This document shows positions 7,793 through 17,669 of a stretch of 64,000 bases of DNA, in pieces (within the stretch, counting starts at the first letter, position 1; the number at the start of each line of letters is the position of its first letter). Position numbers and translations under genes: made by a program. The notes beneath the pieces were generated by a model. The model did no database searches and was not told the DNA's origin. It saw nothing but the letters and a program-made list of their open reading frames with translations. Source of the stretch: an uncultured Lutimaribacter sp. (GTDB lineage: Bacteria > Pseudomonadota > Alphaproteobacteria > Rhodobacterales > Rhodobacteraceae); contig CAJXSO010000013.1 of NCBI GenBank assembly GCA_913061505.1, positions 1 through 64,000 of the forward strand, given 5' to 3'.

Positions 7793-9433
7793 TTACAACG
7801 GCGCCGCCTGCCCGGCAGATGCGCCACCTTTGCTGTCAAACGTGCTGTGGCCTGGGGCCGCAGACAAAAGCGCACGGGTGTAGGGGTGTTGTGGGTTTGC
7901 AAAAACCTGCGCGGTTGGGCCGCTTTCCACCACGATGCCCTTTTGCATCACCATGATCCGGTCGCAGATTTGGGCAGCAACGCGCAGATCATGGGTGATG
8001 AACAGCATGGCAAGATCGAATTTCTCTTTCACATCTTCCAACAAATCCAGCACTTGCGCTTGCACCGATACATCCAGCGCGGAAACCGCCTCGTCTGCGA
8101 TCAGCACCATTGGCTCCATGGCCAGGGCACGGGCGATGCATATGCGCTGGCGCTGACCCCCTGAAAACTGGTGCGGAAAGCGATCAAGCGCCTCTGGCGC
8201 CAAGCCCACAATCGACATCAGGCGGCGCGCCCTTTCTAACGCCTCGGCAGGGCTGACACCAAAATTCACCGGCCCTTCGGTGATAGACTGGCCCACCGTT
8301 CTGCGCGGGTTAAGCGAGCGATAGGGATCTTGGAAAACAATTTGAATATCGCGGCGGTGCTGGCGCAGCTGGCTTTCTGCAATGGTGGCGATATTGGTAT
8401 CGCCTATCAGCACCTCGCCCGAGGTTGGATCGATCAGGCGCATGACACAGCGCGCCACCGTAGATTTGCCTGACCCGCTTTCCCCGACGATGCCCAATGT
8501 CTCGCCGCGGCGCACCTGGAAATTCACATCATTGGCGGCATTCACAACCCGGCCACCGCCAAGCAACCCCAAAGAGCCGTATTGCTTGTTCAAATTTGCA
8601 GCCGATAAGGCCACTGGCCCGGCCACGGGCGCGCGGCTGGGGGGTGTCATGGATGGCACGGCATTGATCAGCATTTTCGTATAGGGGTGGGTGGGGTTGC
8701 CCAGCACCTGCGCCACAGGGCCCTGTTCCACGATCTGGCCGTTTTGCATGACCACCACGCGATCTGCAATATCGGCCACCACGCCGAAATCATGGGTGAT
8801 AAACAAAACCCCCATGCCACGACGGGTTTGCAGCTCTTTGATCAGTGCCAAGATCTGGGCTTGGGTGGTGACATCCAGCGCCGTTGTCGGCTCGTCTGCG
8901 ATCAGCAGCACTGGTTCCAGCACCAAAGACATGGCGATAACGATGCGCTGGCGCTGCCCGCCTGACAGCTGATGCGGGAACGAGTGATACATTTTCTCGG
9001 GGTCAGGCAGGTGCACATCCCGCATGGCTTGCAGCACTTTGGCCTTGCGCTTTGCGGCCCCGAAATTTGTATGAATTTCCAGCATTTCACCAATCTGCTG
9101 GCCCACGGGCGCCACCGGGTTCAAGGCGGTCATCGGCTCTTGGAAAATCATCGCCATTTTTTCACCGCGCAAGCGGCGGATTTCTGCAGCACTGGCCCCC
9201 AGAATATTCTTGCCCTCTAGCCGTATTTCACCGGCCACCGGGGTTAGGGCACGTTTGTCGTGCAGGCCCATCACGGTGAACGAGGTGACTGACTTGCCAG
9301 ATCCGCTTTCGCCCACAACACAAACAATCTCGCCGGCATTGACGCTGAACGTGATGTCTTGAATGGCAAAGGGCCGATCGGCCCCCTTTGGCAGGCTGAC
9401 CGACAGGTTTTCAATATCCAGGATAGGTGTCAT
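7793..9433 (-). CDS. Oligopeptide-type ABC transporter, double ATP-binding protein (DppD-DppF fusion)
   Basis: This is a single 546-residue polypeptide with two complete ATPase cassettes. The first has a Walker A ([10 protein letters not shown]) near residue 41 and LSGGQRQR near 158; the second has its own Walker A ([10 protein letters not shown]), FSGGQRQR and a Walker B with ADEAVSALD. Fused DppD/DppF-like ATPases energise import by family-5 binding-protein systems. ATG 9433 overlaps the upstream permease stop (ATGA), and the gene is last in the operon, in the order binding protein, permease, permease, ATPase. Confidence 0.92.
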   Translation of the reverse strand: MTPILDIENLSVSLPKGADRPFAIQDITFSVNAGEIVCVVGESGSGKSVTSFTVMGLHDKRALTPVAGEIRLEGKNILGASAAEIRRLRGEKMAMIFQEPMTALNPVAPVGQQIGEMLEIHTNFGAAKRKAKVLQAMRDVHLPDPEKMYHSFPHQLSGGQRQRIVIAMSLVLEPVLLIADEPTTALDVTTQAQILALIKELQTRRGMGVLFITHDFGVVADIADRVVVMQNGQIVEQGPVAQVLGNPTHPYTKMLINAVPSMTPPSRAPVAGPVALSAANLNKQYGSLGLLGGGRVVNAANDVNFQVRRGETLGIVGESGSGKSTVARCVMRLIDPTSGEVLIGDTNIATIAESQLRQHRRDIQIVFQDPYRSLNPRRTVGQSITEGPVNFGVSPAEALERARRLMSIVGLAPEALDRFPHQFSGGQRQRICIARALAMEPMVLIADEAVSALDVSVQAQVLDLLEDVKEKFDLAMLFITHDLRVAAQICDRIMVMQKGIVVESGPTAQVFANPQHPYTRALLSAAPGHSTFDSKGGASAGQAAPL

Positions 9434-10302
9434 CGCATGGTCCTTGCAATGCGCGGGTCAAGTGAATCGCGCAGGCCGTCGCCGACGATATTCACCGCCA
9501 GCACGGTTACGGCCAGTGCAGCGCCGGGGAAAAAGATGATCCACGGGGTCAGTTGAAAGAACGTGCGCCCCTCAGACATGATATTGCCCCACGAGGGAAT
9601 TTCCGGCGGTATGCCCGCGCCCAAAAAGCCCAATATCGCCTCGGTCAGCATGGCCGAGCCACAGACATAGGTTGCCTGCACGATCAGCGGTGCAATGGTA
9701 TTTGGCAACACATGCCGGCCCATGATCAGCCAGGTTTTGGTGCCCGCGGCAATAGCAGCCTCGACATAGGGTTCTTCGCGCACGGTCAGCACAACCGACC
9801 GCACCAGCCGCACCACGCGTGGAATTTCAGGAATAACAATGGCCGCCACCACAGTCAGCAGTGTGGCCCCAGATAGCGAGATCAGCGCGATGGCCAACAA
9901 AATGGCGGGAATAGACATAAGCCCATCCATGACCCGCATAATCAGCGCATCCATATAACGGAAATAGCCTGCCACCAGCCCCAGAAACAGGCCAATCGCA
10001 ATCGAGATAACGGCAACGGCGGTGCCCACTGTCAGCGAGATGCGCGCGCCGTTTATCACGCGGCTAAACACATCGCGCCCCAGCTGGTCGGTGCCAAAAA
10101 GCCCATGCTCGCCCGGTGGTTTCAGGCGGCTCATCGGGTTGATATCCATCGGGTCGGCGGTGAAAAGCCCGCCTGTCAGCGCCACAAGCGCAATGATGAC
10201 CAGCATCAAGCCGCCCCAAAAAACCGAACGGTTGCGCAGGGCGATCCGCCAGATCGAAGGCTGCTCGGGGGTTTGCGGCAGGGTGGGTGCGTTTTGTACC
10301 AT
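9430..10302 (-). CDS. Oligopeptide-type ABC transporter permease (DppC-like)
   Basis: This roughly 290-residue inner-membrane permease has the N-terminal soluble extension plus about six membrane segments characteristic of DppC/OppC, and the GTDQLGRDVFSRVINGAR signature. It forms the translocation channel with the DppB-like partner. I chose ATG 10302, whose A is shared with the upstream TGA (TGATG), over TTG 10305. Translation is evidently coupled to the preceding gene. Confidence 0.92.
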   Translation of the reverse strand: MVQNAPTLPQTPEQPSIWRIALRNRSVFWGGLMLVIIALVALTGGLFTADPMDINPMSRLKPPGEHGLFGTDQLGRDVFSRVINGARISLTVGTAVAVISIAIGLFLGLVAGYFRYMDALIMRVMDGLMSIPAILLAIALISLSGATLLTVVAAIVIPEIPRVVRLVRSVVLTVREEPYVEAAIAAGTKTWLIMGRHVLPNTIAPLIVQATYVCGSAMLTEAILGFLGAGIPPEIPSWGNIMSEGRTFFQLTPWIIFFPGAALAVTVLAVNIVGDGLRDSLDPRIARTMR

Positions 10303-11246
10303 CAATACCGAATCCTTGGATCAAGAAGCGAATAGCTGAGATCGATCAGCAAGTTCAGCACAATGTAGATAAAGCTGAAAAACAGGATCAGCCCCTGAAT
10401 GATTGGGTAATCGCGCGCCAAAACCGCATCTAGCACCAGCCGCCCAAGGCCGGGAATGTTGTAAACACTTTCGGTGACCACCACGCCGCCAATCAGCAGG
10501 GCGATACCAATGCCAATAACGGTGATAATGGGCACAGCGGCGTTGCGCAGGGCATGGCGCATCAGCACCTTAAGCTCGCTCTGGCCTTTGGCACGGGCGG
10601 TGCGCACGTAATCTTCTTCTAGCACTTCGATCACCGAGGCGCGCGTCATGCGGGCAATCAGGGCGATGAAAATCACGCTTAGTGTCAGGGTGGGCAGGGT
10701 GATATGGGCAAAAAACGGGCCGATCCCTTCGGTGAAGGGCGATTTATACCCCTGCACTGGCAGCCAGCGCAGCTTTAGCGACAACACATAAATCAGCACA
10801 TAGCCCAGCACAAAAACTGGCACCGAAAAACCACCTACGGAAAACAGCATCACCACCCGGTCTATCCAGCTGCCGGCGCGATAGGCGGCAATTGTGCCCA
10901 GCGGCACCGCCACCAAAACCGAGAAAATAATGGTGGTCAGCGCCAAGAACATGGTGGGTTCGATCCGCTGCGCGATCAGCTGCGATACAGGTTTGTTCGA
11001 AAAGATCGAGGTGCCCAAATCACCCTGCGCCAGCTGCCCCAGCCAGCGGGTGAATTGCACCACGATCGGTTCCGACAGGCCCAGCTGTTCGCGGATGCGC
11101 TGCACATCTTCTGCGGTGGCGTAATCGCCCGCGATAACGGCCGCCGGATCACCGGGCGACAGGCGCAGCATCAAGAAGACAAAAAGCGCCACAATCACCA
11201 TCACCGGGATGGTCATCAAGATACGTTTGAAAATGTAGAATAACAC
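10302..11246 (-). CDS. Oligopeptide-type ABC transporter permease (DppB-like)
   Basis: This 314-residue permease has an N-terminal membrane segment (residues 9-29) and about six helices in all. It has the DppB/OppB landmarks LRLSPGDPA and the cytoplasmic loop with RMTRASVIEVLEEDYVRTAR, the EAA-like contact with the ATPase. The start is GTG 11246 behind a GGGGGCAAGG-type ribosome site. It is separated from the upstream binding-protein gene by a strong hairpin, which probably lowers its expression relative to that gene. Confidence 0.92.
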   Translation of the reverse strand: MLFYIFKRILMTIPVMVIVALFVFLMLRLSPGDPAAVIAGDYATAEDVQRIREQLGLSEPIVVQFTRWLGQLAQGDLGTSIFSNKPVSQLIAQRIEPTMFLALTTIIFSVLVAVPLGTIAAYRAGSWIDRVVMLFSVGGFSVPVFVLGYVLIYVLSLKLRWLPVQGYKSPFTEGIGPFFAHITLPTLTLSVIFIALIARMTRASVIEVLEEDYVRTARAKGQSELKVLMRHALRNAAVPIITVIGIGIALLIGGVVVTESVYNIPGLGRLVLDAVLARDYPIIQGLILFFSFIYIVLNLLIDLSYSLLDPRIRY

Positions 11247-11266
11247 TGCCTTGCCCCCGCATAGAT

Positions 11267-11294
11267 GCCCGGCACAGCTTGGGCCGTGCCGGGC
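11267..11294 (-). terminator. Strong hairpin between binding-protein and permease genes
   Basis: GCCCGGCAC and GTGCCGGGC form a perfect 9-bp stem around a 10-base loop, directly after the binding-protein stop codon on the minus strand. No uridine run follows, so it is more likely an mRNA-stabilising or processing hairpin than a full Rho-independent terminator. It would favour the binding-protein message over the permease message. Confidence 0.6.
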
Positions 11295-11312
11295 GTTATC
11301 TTGTTTGGGTGT

Positions 11313-12908
11313 TTATTCGACCGACATGTTCCAGAAGAACTGCACAGGCGATTTGATCAGCCCTTTGACGTTGTTGCGATAGGCAACAGGGGTAAAGAAC
11401 TGGCCCAGCTGCCCCGAGGCACCAATGGCCCACAGCCGCTCTTGCACCTTGGCTGCGATGGTTTTCTTTTCCTCAAGGCTGCTGGCCGTGGCAAAGGCTG
11501 CGCGCGCTTCTTCCAGCGCCGGGTCATTTGCCCAGCCAAACCAGCCCTTATCGGGGTTGCCCGAAAACGCGATTGCCATCGGGTCGATCACATCGGCGCC
11601 AATCCACCATGTGTGGAACATGTTCCAGCCGCCCTCGCCCACCGGGTCACGCAAGGCGCGCCGCGAGGTCAGCGTAGACCAATCCATGGCCTCTAGCTTT
11701 ACGTTAAAGCCTGCATCGCGCAGCTTTTCTGCCGTAACCAGCGAAAAGGCCGACAGCACAGCAATATCGGTTGGCTGCATGATCACCACCGGGGTGCCAT
11801 CGTAGCCTGCTGCCTGCAGCGCGGCCTTGGCGGCTTCGGCATCGCCTGTGGCCATCAAATCCGAGCCCACATCGTTTTGCAGCGGCGTGCCACAGGGGAA
11901 TACCGAATAGCAGGTTTTCCAAAATTGCGGGTCGCCAATACCGGCGGCCAGGTAATCTTCCTGCTTCATGGCCATAATCGCTGCGCGGCGGATATCGGCA
12001 TTGTCAAACGGCGGCAGCACATGGTTGAAACGGGCAAAGCCGATGCTGCCCAGCGGGTCGTTCACCTCGACGGTGATATCGGGGTTGCTCGACAAGATCG
12101 GCGCCAGGTCAGGCGCGGGGGATTCGTAGAAATCTACCTCGCCCGCCATCAGCGCGTTCATCGCGGTTGTCGCATCGGGGAAATATTGCCAAATAACCTT
12201 GTCTACCTTGGCCACTTTGCCGCCGGCTGCCGCTGAAACCGGCTCGCTGCGCGGCACGTAATCTTCGAACTTGGTATAGACCACGGTCGATCCGGGCACC
12301 CACTGATCTGCCTGGAACACAAACGGACCCGAGCCGATATATTCGGTGATCTGTTCGAAAGGATCTGTTTCTGCAATGCGCTTTGGCATGATGAACGGCA
12401 CGTTCGACGAAATCTTGCCGATCGATTCCAGCACCAAACCATAGGGCTTTTGCAGCGTCATCACCACGGTTTTGGCATCGGTCGCCTCAAGGCTTTCGAT
12501 CACCCCAAACAGCTGTTGGCCCATACCGTCGCGGGCGCCCCAACGTTTCAGCGATGCCACAACATCCTCGCCGGTAACCGGCGCGCCATCGTGGAATTTC
12601 AGCCCATCGCGCAGCACGAATGTCCATACCAGACCATCCTCAGAGGTGCTCCAGGTATCAACCATTTGCGGTTGTGGGGTAAAGTTTTCGTCCATCGCAA
12701 AAAGCGTGTCGTAAATCATATACCCGTGGTTGCGCGAGATATAGGCAGTGGTCCATATCGGATCGAGGTTTTTCAAATCTGCGTGCGGTACAACCCGCAA
12801 AACGCTTTCCGCACTGGCTGTGGTTGCCATAGCAGTGGCAACCAATGGCATGGCAAACCCAGCCGCCAACAGTGCGCGCCTTGTTATCTTTCCAACTTGT
12901 GAAAACAT
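11313..12908 (-). CDS. Family-5 extracellular solute-binding protein (DppA-like)
   Basis: This periplasmic binding protein of about 531 residues belongs to the peptide/opine/nickel family. A Tat- or Sec-like signal (basic TRRALLAAGFAMPL segment, cleavage near TASAES) leads the mature protein. The family motif around KNLDPIWTTAYISRNHGYMIYDTLF matches the SBP_bac_5 signature. ATG 12908 follows AGGGAGA; the frame continues upstream but has no ribosome site there. It is the first gene of the importer operon and is divergent from the M81 gene. The ligand is unknown; the adjacent M81 and M20 hydrolases suggest a peptide-like or N-acylated compound. Confidence 0.92.
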   Translation of the reverse strand: MFSQVGKITRRALLAAGFAMPLVATAMATTASAESVLRVVPHADLKNLDPIWTTAYISRNHGYMIYDTLFAMDENFTPQPQMVDTWSTSEDGLVWTFVLRDGLKFHDGAPVTGEDVVASLKRWGARDGMGQQLFGVIESLEATDAKTVVMTLQKPYGLVLESIGKISSNVPFIMPKRIAETDPFEQITEYIGSGPFVFQADQWVPGSTVVYTKFEDYVPRSEPVSAAAGGKVAKVDKVIWQYFPDATTAMNALMAGEVDFYESPAPDLAPILSSNPDITVEVNDPLGSIGFARFNHVLPPFDNADIRRAAIMAMKQEDYLAAGIGDPQFWKTCYSVFPCGTPLQNDVGSDLMATGDAEAAKAALQAAGYDGTPVVIMQPTDIAVLSAFSLVTAEKLRDAGFNVKLEAMDWSTLTSRRALRDPVGEGGWNMFHTWWIGADVIDPMAIAFSGNPDKGWFGWANDPALEEARAAFATASSLEEKKTIAAKVQERLWAIGASGQLGQFFTPVAYRNNVKGLIKSPVQFFWNMSVE

Positions 12909-13093
12909 TGACGTCTCCCTGTTTTGCGCCGGTCTTACGGGCCGGCATCCGGTTCTTTTTCCCCAAGCTTCCGGTCTGTTCTGCCCCGCTGTCAAGTTTT
13001 CCGTTTAGCGCAAACAAGAAAATTTGCTTTCTGCACAGGAATCGGCATTCTGTTAGTGTGCAAATGATGGGTATTTCACGCATCTTCTTCTTA

Positions 13094-13125
13094 TGCGCGC
13101 ATTTTATGCAGAATTTGCGCGCGCA
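13094..13125. promoter_or_regulatory. Paired TGCGCGCA palindromes between divergent genes
   Basis: TGCGCGCA (13094-13101) and TGCGCGCGCA (13116-13125) lie 22 bp apart start to start, in the spacer between the binding-protein gene and the M81 gene. Two helically phased palindromes in a divergent promoter region suggest an operator, perhaps co-regulating both transcription units. GC-alternating palindromes also arise by chance in high-G+C genomes. Confidence 0.25.
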
Positions 13126-13182
13126 TCTGCAAGGCCCGCACAACCACTGATTGAACTTTTGTTGCCCCCGTAAAGGAGCGCC

Positions 13183-14622
13183 ATGACTCGAATCGCAATT
13201 GCCGGGTTTCAACACGAAACCAACACATTCGCCCCAGACGAGACAACGCTTGAGCATTTTGTGCAGGCCGGTGCATGGCCTGCCATGACCCGCGGCGATG
13301 ATATTTTTTCGGTGTTTCAGGGGCTCAACATTCCGATCAGCGGCTTTATCAAGGCCTGCCCATTCCAGATGGTGCCCATCCTTTGGGCTATGGCCGAGCC
13401 TGGTGGCTACGTCACCGATGATGCATTCGACACGATCACTGGCGAAATTGTCGAAGGTATTGCACAGGCCAATCCGCAAGCGGTGTATCTTGATTTGCAC
13501 GGTGCCATGGTTACCCGCGCCCACCCCGATGCCGAGGCCGAGATATTGCGCCGCATCCGCGCGCGCATGGGCGACGCGCTGCCAATCGTGGTGAGCCTGG
13601 ATCTGCACGGCAATCTAAGCCCGGCTTTTTTCCAATTGGCCAGCGCGGTTACAATCTACCGAACCTATCCCCATACCGATTTTGCAGATACCGGCGCGCG
13701 GGCTGCACAGCTGTTGCAGCGCGTCTTGGCCGGGCCATTGTTCAAGGCCTATCGCCAAGGCGATTTTATCACGCCAATCACGGCGCAAACCACCCATGCC
13801 AGCCCCGCGCGCGAGCTGTATCAAGGCCTGTCGCAGCATGCGCCGGCCTCGGTAGATCTGGCGCTGGGCTTTCCCCCTGCCGATATCCCCGATTGTGGGC
13901 CAGCCATTTTTGCCTATGCCGAAACCCAAGCCGCGGCAGATGCCGCAGCCGATAGCGTGGCCCAGGCGCTGCAACAGGCCAAGCCGGTTTTTGACGCCAG
14001 ATTGTTGCCAGCAGATCAGGCTGTGCGCCAGGCCATGGCCATGCCGGGCCCGGTGCTGATTGCCGACCCCCAGGATAACCCCGGCGCCGGGGGCACATCG
14101 GATACCACTGGCGTGTTGCAGGCGCTCATTGCCAATAACGCCCCCGATGCGGTGCTGTCTTTGCTGCATGATCCCGCCGCCGCCGCCGCCGCGCATGCCG
14201 CGGGTGTTGGGGCGCAGCTGGATATTGCCTTGGGGGGCGGGCACCCTGAATATGCGCAGCCCGTGCAGGCCAAGGTGCAGGTGATCGCGCTATCTGATGG
14301 CAATTTTACATGCACCGGGCCGATGTTTGGCGGCGCGCGCGCGCATTTGGGGCCAATGGCCGCCTTGCAGCTGGTGGGAACCGGTATTCAGGTTGTTGTT
14401 GGCTCAACCCGCTGCCAAAACCTGGATCAAGAGTTTTTCAGGGCCGTTGGTATTGAGCCTGCAGATCATGCCATTGTCTGTGTGAAAAGCGCGGTGCATT
14501 TCATGGCCGATTACACCCGCATTTCCGACCGTGTGCTGTTTGCGGTGGCGCCGGGTGCCAACCCGTGTGATTTACGCCAAATCCCCTACACCAAATTGCG
14601 GGCGGGCGTTACGCTGTTGTAA
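13183..14622 (+). CDS. M81-family metallopeptidase (MlrC-like)
   Basis: This 479-residue protein begins with RIAIAGFQHETNTFAP, the characteristic start of the MlrC/M81 family, whose founding member completes degradation of linearised microcystin. Further landmarks are DLHGAMVT, VVSLDLHGNLSP with likely metal ligands, and the C-terminal MlrC domain with DNPGAGGTSDTTG. It is translated from ATG 13183 behind AAAGGAG. A run of CCG codons near 14174-14190 encodes a poly-alanine stretch. It lies beside an oligopeptide importer and an M20 peptidase, so cytoplasmic hydrolysis of an imported amide is plausible; the real substrate is unknown. Confidence 0.88.
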   Translation: MTRIAIAGFQHETNTFAPDETTLEHFVQAGAWPAMTRGDDIFSVFQGLNIPISGFIKACPFQMVPILWAMAEPGGYVTDDAFDTITGEIVEGIAQANPQAVYLDLHGAMVTRAHPDAEAEILRRIRARMGDALPIVVSLDLHGNLSPAFFQLASAVTIYRTYPHTDFADTGARAAQLLQRVLAGPLFKAYRQGDFITPITAQTTHASPARELYQGLSQHAPASVDLALGFPPADIPDCGPAIFAYAETQAAADAAADSVAQALQQAKPVFDARLLPADQAVRQAMAMPGPVLIADPQDNPGAGGTSDTTGVLQALIANNAPDAVLSLLHDPAAAAAAHAAGVGAQLDIALGGGHPEYAQPVQAKVQVIALSDGNFTCTGPMFGGARAHLGPMAALQLVGTGIQVVVGSTRCQNLDQEFFRAVGIEPADHAIVCVKSAVHFMADYTRISDRVLFAVAPGANPCDLRQIPYTKLRAGVTLL

Positions 14623-14628
14623 CAGCCG

Positions 14629-15762
14629 CTAGTGTAGCCGCGTCAAAAGGGCGGCAATCAGGCGCGCGCGCTCGGGCAGGCTGGATACCTCGATATATTC
14701 GCCCAACGTGTGCAGCCCCTGCCCGCGCACGCCGATGGAATCAAGCGTTGGTATGCCCAAAAACCCGGTAAAATTGCCGTCAGATCCGCCGCCTGCGCTT
14801 TGGCCCGTCAAATCAAAACCCATCTGTGCACAAATCTCTTTGGCCAGATCAAATATCGCCATGGTGCCCGGCTGGCCCGGCTGCCATACCGGGCGCGTGA
14901 CACCGCGGCTGACGTGAAATTCCACGCCATCCTCTTCGCCCTGCAGCGCCAGCATGGCGGCGACACCCCGCTCTAGGTCTTCTTGGGTTTTTGCCATGCT
15001 CAGCGCCTCGGCCTGGCAGCTGGAGGCCACGCAGTTTACCCATTGGCCCGCGTTGATTACCCCAACCGAGAATGTGCAGCTGTCATTTGTCATTGCCTCG
15101 ATCTGCAAAATCTTGCGCGCCATCGCAGCAATGGCCGATCGCCCATCGGCCAGGGCCGCGCCGGCATGGCTGGGCCTGCCTTGGGTGCGCAGATTGAACC
15201 GGGCAATGGCATAGCGCCCAATAACAGCGCCGCCATCCGGGCGGGCGGGTTCTGGCACCAATACATATTTGTTGCGCCGCGCCTCGGCCTCGATCAGCGC
15301 GCGTGTCGAGGGCGTGCCCACCTCTTCGTCTGGTGTGAAAAGCACGGTCACCGGCAGGTTGGTTTTCAGCCCGGCCGCGGCCAGGGCCTTGATCGCCTCG
15401 AGGCTGACAAAATTGCCGCCCTTCATATCCATGATGCCGGGGCCATAGCATTTATCGCCATCGCGGTGAAAAGGCAGCTGCGACAGCGTGCCAATCGGGT
15501 GCACCGTATCCATATGACCCAAGATCAAAATACCGGGTTGCCCCTGATCTGGATGTGGAAAGCGCGCCCGCACCGACCCACCATAGCCCATGCGCCCGGC
15601 AATATGTTCAACATGCGCGCCCGCAACGGCCAGATCATGGCCCGCAAGCGCCATCATTCGGTTCACGGCAGCTGCATCGAAAGTGGGGCTTTCACATTCA
15701 ATCCACGGGCGCAGCCGTGCCAGCATATCATCGGTATCAAAAGACAGGTTCAGCGCGTGCAT
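14629..15762 (-). CDS. M20-family metallopeptidase (glutamate carboxypeptidase / ArgE-DapE type)
   Basis: This di-zinc amidohydrolase of about 377 residues has metal-binding landmarks in order: LGHMDTVHP (His, Asp), MDMKGGNF (bridging Asp) and TPDEEVGTP (general-base Glu plus ligand Glu). A dimerisation domain follows in the middle and a C-terminal QSAGGGSDGNF segment. The overall pattern is carboxypeptidase G2-like. ATG 15762 has a GAGGGGG ribosome site; an upstream ATG at 15786 is less well placed. It converges on the M81 gene with only six bases between stops. It probably removes a terminal amino acid from the compound brought in by the neighbouring importer. Confidence 0.87.
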   Translation of the reverse strand: MHALNLSFDTDDMLARLRPWIECESPTFDAAAVNRMMALAGHDLAVAGAHVEHIAGRMGYGGSVRARFPHPDQGQPGILILGHMDTVHPIGTLSQLPFHRDGDKCYGPGIMDMKGGNFVSLEAIKALAAAGLKTNLPVTVLFTPDEEVGTPSTRALIEAEARRNKYVLVPEPARPDGGAVIGRYAIARFNLRTQGRPSHAGAALADGRSAIAAMARKILQIEAMTNDSCTFSVGVINAGQWVNCVASSCQAEALSMAKTQEDLERGVAAMLALQGEEDGVEFHVSRGVTRPVWQPGQPGTMAIFDLAKEICAQMGFDLTGQSAGGGSDGNFTGFLGIPTLDSIGVRGQGLHTLGEYIEVSSLPERARLIAALLTRLH

Positions 15763-15855
15763 GGGGCCCCCTCGCTTTGTCGTCATAGCCAAACAGTGCC
15801 AGCGTGCTGCTGTATTGGCAAGCATGCGCTGCTGCGCAGGCGCCCACGATCTTAT

Positions 15856-16653
15856 TCAGCGGTCGGGCGCTGATTGGCGCAATGACGGCAGGCACACGCG
15901 CCGGCCCGACGCGGTTGTTTCAACCGTAATGTTCAGGCCATAGACCGTGCTTAGATTTTCGCCGCTCAGCACCTCGGCCGCGGGGCCATCGGCCAGCACG
16001 CTGCCGTTATGCATCAGCAATACACGGGCATTCAGCGCAAAGGCCTGATCTGGATCATGGGTCGATAAGATCACGCCCCGCCCATTGGTATTGGCATCGC
16101 GGGCCAGTGTTTCGATCTGGGCCAGCACCTGCGCCTGATTGCCGAAATCAAGGCTGGCGGTTGGCTCGTCCATCACAATAAGCGGTGTGTCTTGGGCCAA
16201 TGCACGCGCGATCAAAACCAGCTGCCGCTGGCCGCCAGACAGGCGGGAATAGTCGCGTGGGGCAAGCCCCCCGATGCCCAATTGCTGCATCGCGGCCCGC
16301 GCCAAGCCGCGATCAAGGGCAGAGGGTTGGGCAAAAGCACCCAGCCGCGCCGTGCGCCCCATCAGCACAACCTCCAGCGCATCGAACGGAAACGGGGGCG
16401 CATGGGCCTGCGGCACATAGGCGATTGTGCGGGCAATCTGGGCCCGGGTTTGCGCGGTAATCGGTTTTCCACCCAATAACACCGTGCCATCGATGGCGGG
16501 CAACAGCCCCATCAGCGTGCGAAACAGCGTGGTTTTCCCACAGCCGTTGGGGCCCAAAAGGCATAAGATCTCGCCCGGTTTGATGGACAGATTTAGCCCC
16601 GTGCCAAGGGGCGTTTTGCCATAGCCGATAGACAGGCTGCGTGCCTCTAACAT
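15856..16653 (-). CDS. Iron-siderophore/cobalamin-type ABC transporter ATP-binding protein
   Basis: This ATPase of about 265 residues is of the FecE/BtuD/FhuC class, with Walker A GPNGCGKTT, signature LSGGQRQL, Walker B LIVMDEPTASLD and the H-loop in STHDPDQAF. Its ATG shares the A of the permease stop codon (TGATG, 16653), so it is translationally coupled and last in the order binding protein, permease, ATPase. The substrate could be a ferric siderophore, haem or cobalamin; no TonB-dependent receptor gene is present in the window to decide. Confidence 0.9.
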   Translation of the reverse strand: MLEARSLSIGYGKTPLGTGLNLSIKPGEILCLLGPNGCGKTTLFRTLMGLLPAIDGTVLLGGKPITAQTRAQIARTIAYVPQAHAPPFPFDALEVVLMGRTARLGAFAQPSALDRGLARAAMQQLGIGGLAPRDYSRLSGGQRQLVLIARALAQDTPLIVMDEPTASLDFGNQAQVLAQIETLARDANTNGRGVILSTHDPDQAFALNARVLLMHNGSVLADGPAAEVLSGENLSTVYGLNITVETTASGRRVCLPSLRQSAPDR

Positions 16654-17669
16654 CACGACCACCCCCGCCGCCCGCGTGCCAAAAGCCACACAAAGAACGG
16701 TGCGCCAATGACGGCTGTCAACACGCCCAATGGCACCTCGGCCGCAGCGATGGTGCGCGCCAGCGTATCAACCAACAGCAGATAGCCCGCGCCGATCAGC
16801 ACCGAGGTGGGCAGCAGCCGGCCAAAACCAGGCCCCACAAGCATGCGCGCAATATGCGGGATGACCAGGCCAACCCAGCCGACCACCCCCGCCAATGCGG
16901 TGACGCTGGCGGTGATCAGCGTTGCCGCGGCAATCACAACAAGGCGGGTGCGCCCTGCTTCGACGCCAAGCGCGCGTGCTTCTTCGTCGCCCAAGGACAG
17001 CACGTTGATGCGCCAGCGCAGCAGGGCCAGCGGCAGCAGCCCCATCAGCACCATTGGCAGGGCGGGCAAAATATCGCGCGTGGTGATCGCAGCCAGCGAG
17101 CCAAGCAGCCAAAAGGTGATGGCTGGCAATTGGTCGTATGGGTCTGCCATGACCTTTAGCAATGAGGTTGCAGCACCGGCCAGCGCGCCAACAACCACCC
17201 CCAGCAAAACCAAGGTTAGCGTCTGGTCGGCGTTGCGCACCATCGCGCCCACCAGCATAACGATGCCCACCGCTGCCATGCCCCCAACAAAGGCGGCACC
17301 CTGAATTGCGGCAACCGGCAGCGACAGGAAAATGCCAGCCACTGCACCCAGGCCGGCGCCTGCCGAAACGCCCAAAATATCAGGAGATACCAGCGGGTTG
17401 CGAAAAAGTGCCTGATAGGTTGCCCCAGCGGCGGCCAGCGCTGCGCCCACCAACAAGGCCGCGCCAACCCGTGGCAGGCGGATGTGCCAAACCACGATTT
17501 GCGCCTGTGGGTCGCCCTGCCCCAAAAGCGCCAAAACCACTTGCCCCGGCGACAGCCCATAGGGGCCAATCAGCACCGCGCCAAAGGCCAGCACGATCAA
17601 CGCCGCCAACAGGCCGGCTGTCAGCGTCAGGCCCGGCATGGCTACATTGGGGGTCGTCCCTTGGCCCAT
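16653..17669 (-). CDS. FecCD-family ABC transporter permease
   Basis: This 338-residue polytopic permease of the BtuC/FecCD family has about ten membrane segments and the family signatures GATYQALFRNPLVSPDILG and GWVGLVIPHIARM. It homodimerises to form the channel fed by the binding protein encoded upstream. Two starts are possible. ATG 17669 has GGAAAGG eight bases upstream and overlaps the binding-protein gene by 28 bases; ATG 17639, just after that stop, has a weaker site. I kept 17669. Confidence 0.9.
   Translation of the reverse strand: MGQGTTPNVAMPGLTLTAGLLAALIVLAFGAVLIGPYGLSPGQVVLALLGQGDPQAQIVVWHIRLPRVGAALLVGAALAAAGATYQALFRNPLVSPDILGVSAGAGLGAVAGIFLSLPVAAIQGAAFVGGMAAVGIVMLVGAMVRNADQTLTLVLLGVVVGALAGAATSLLKVMADPYDQLPAITFWLLGSLAAITTRDILPALPMVLMGLLPLALLRWRINVLSLGDEEARALGVEAGRTRLVVIAAATLITASVTALAGVVGWVGLVIPHIARMLVGPGFGRLLPTSVLIGAGYLLLVDTLARTIAAAEVPLGVLTAVIGAPFFVWLLARGRRGWS

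Noticed and set aside
14170-14200. CCG trinucleotide run as a repeat element
   Set aside because: It lies within the M81 gene and encodes a short poly-alanine stretch; ordinary for a high-G+C gene.
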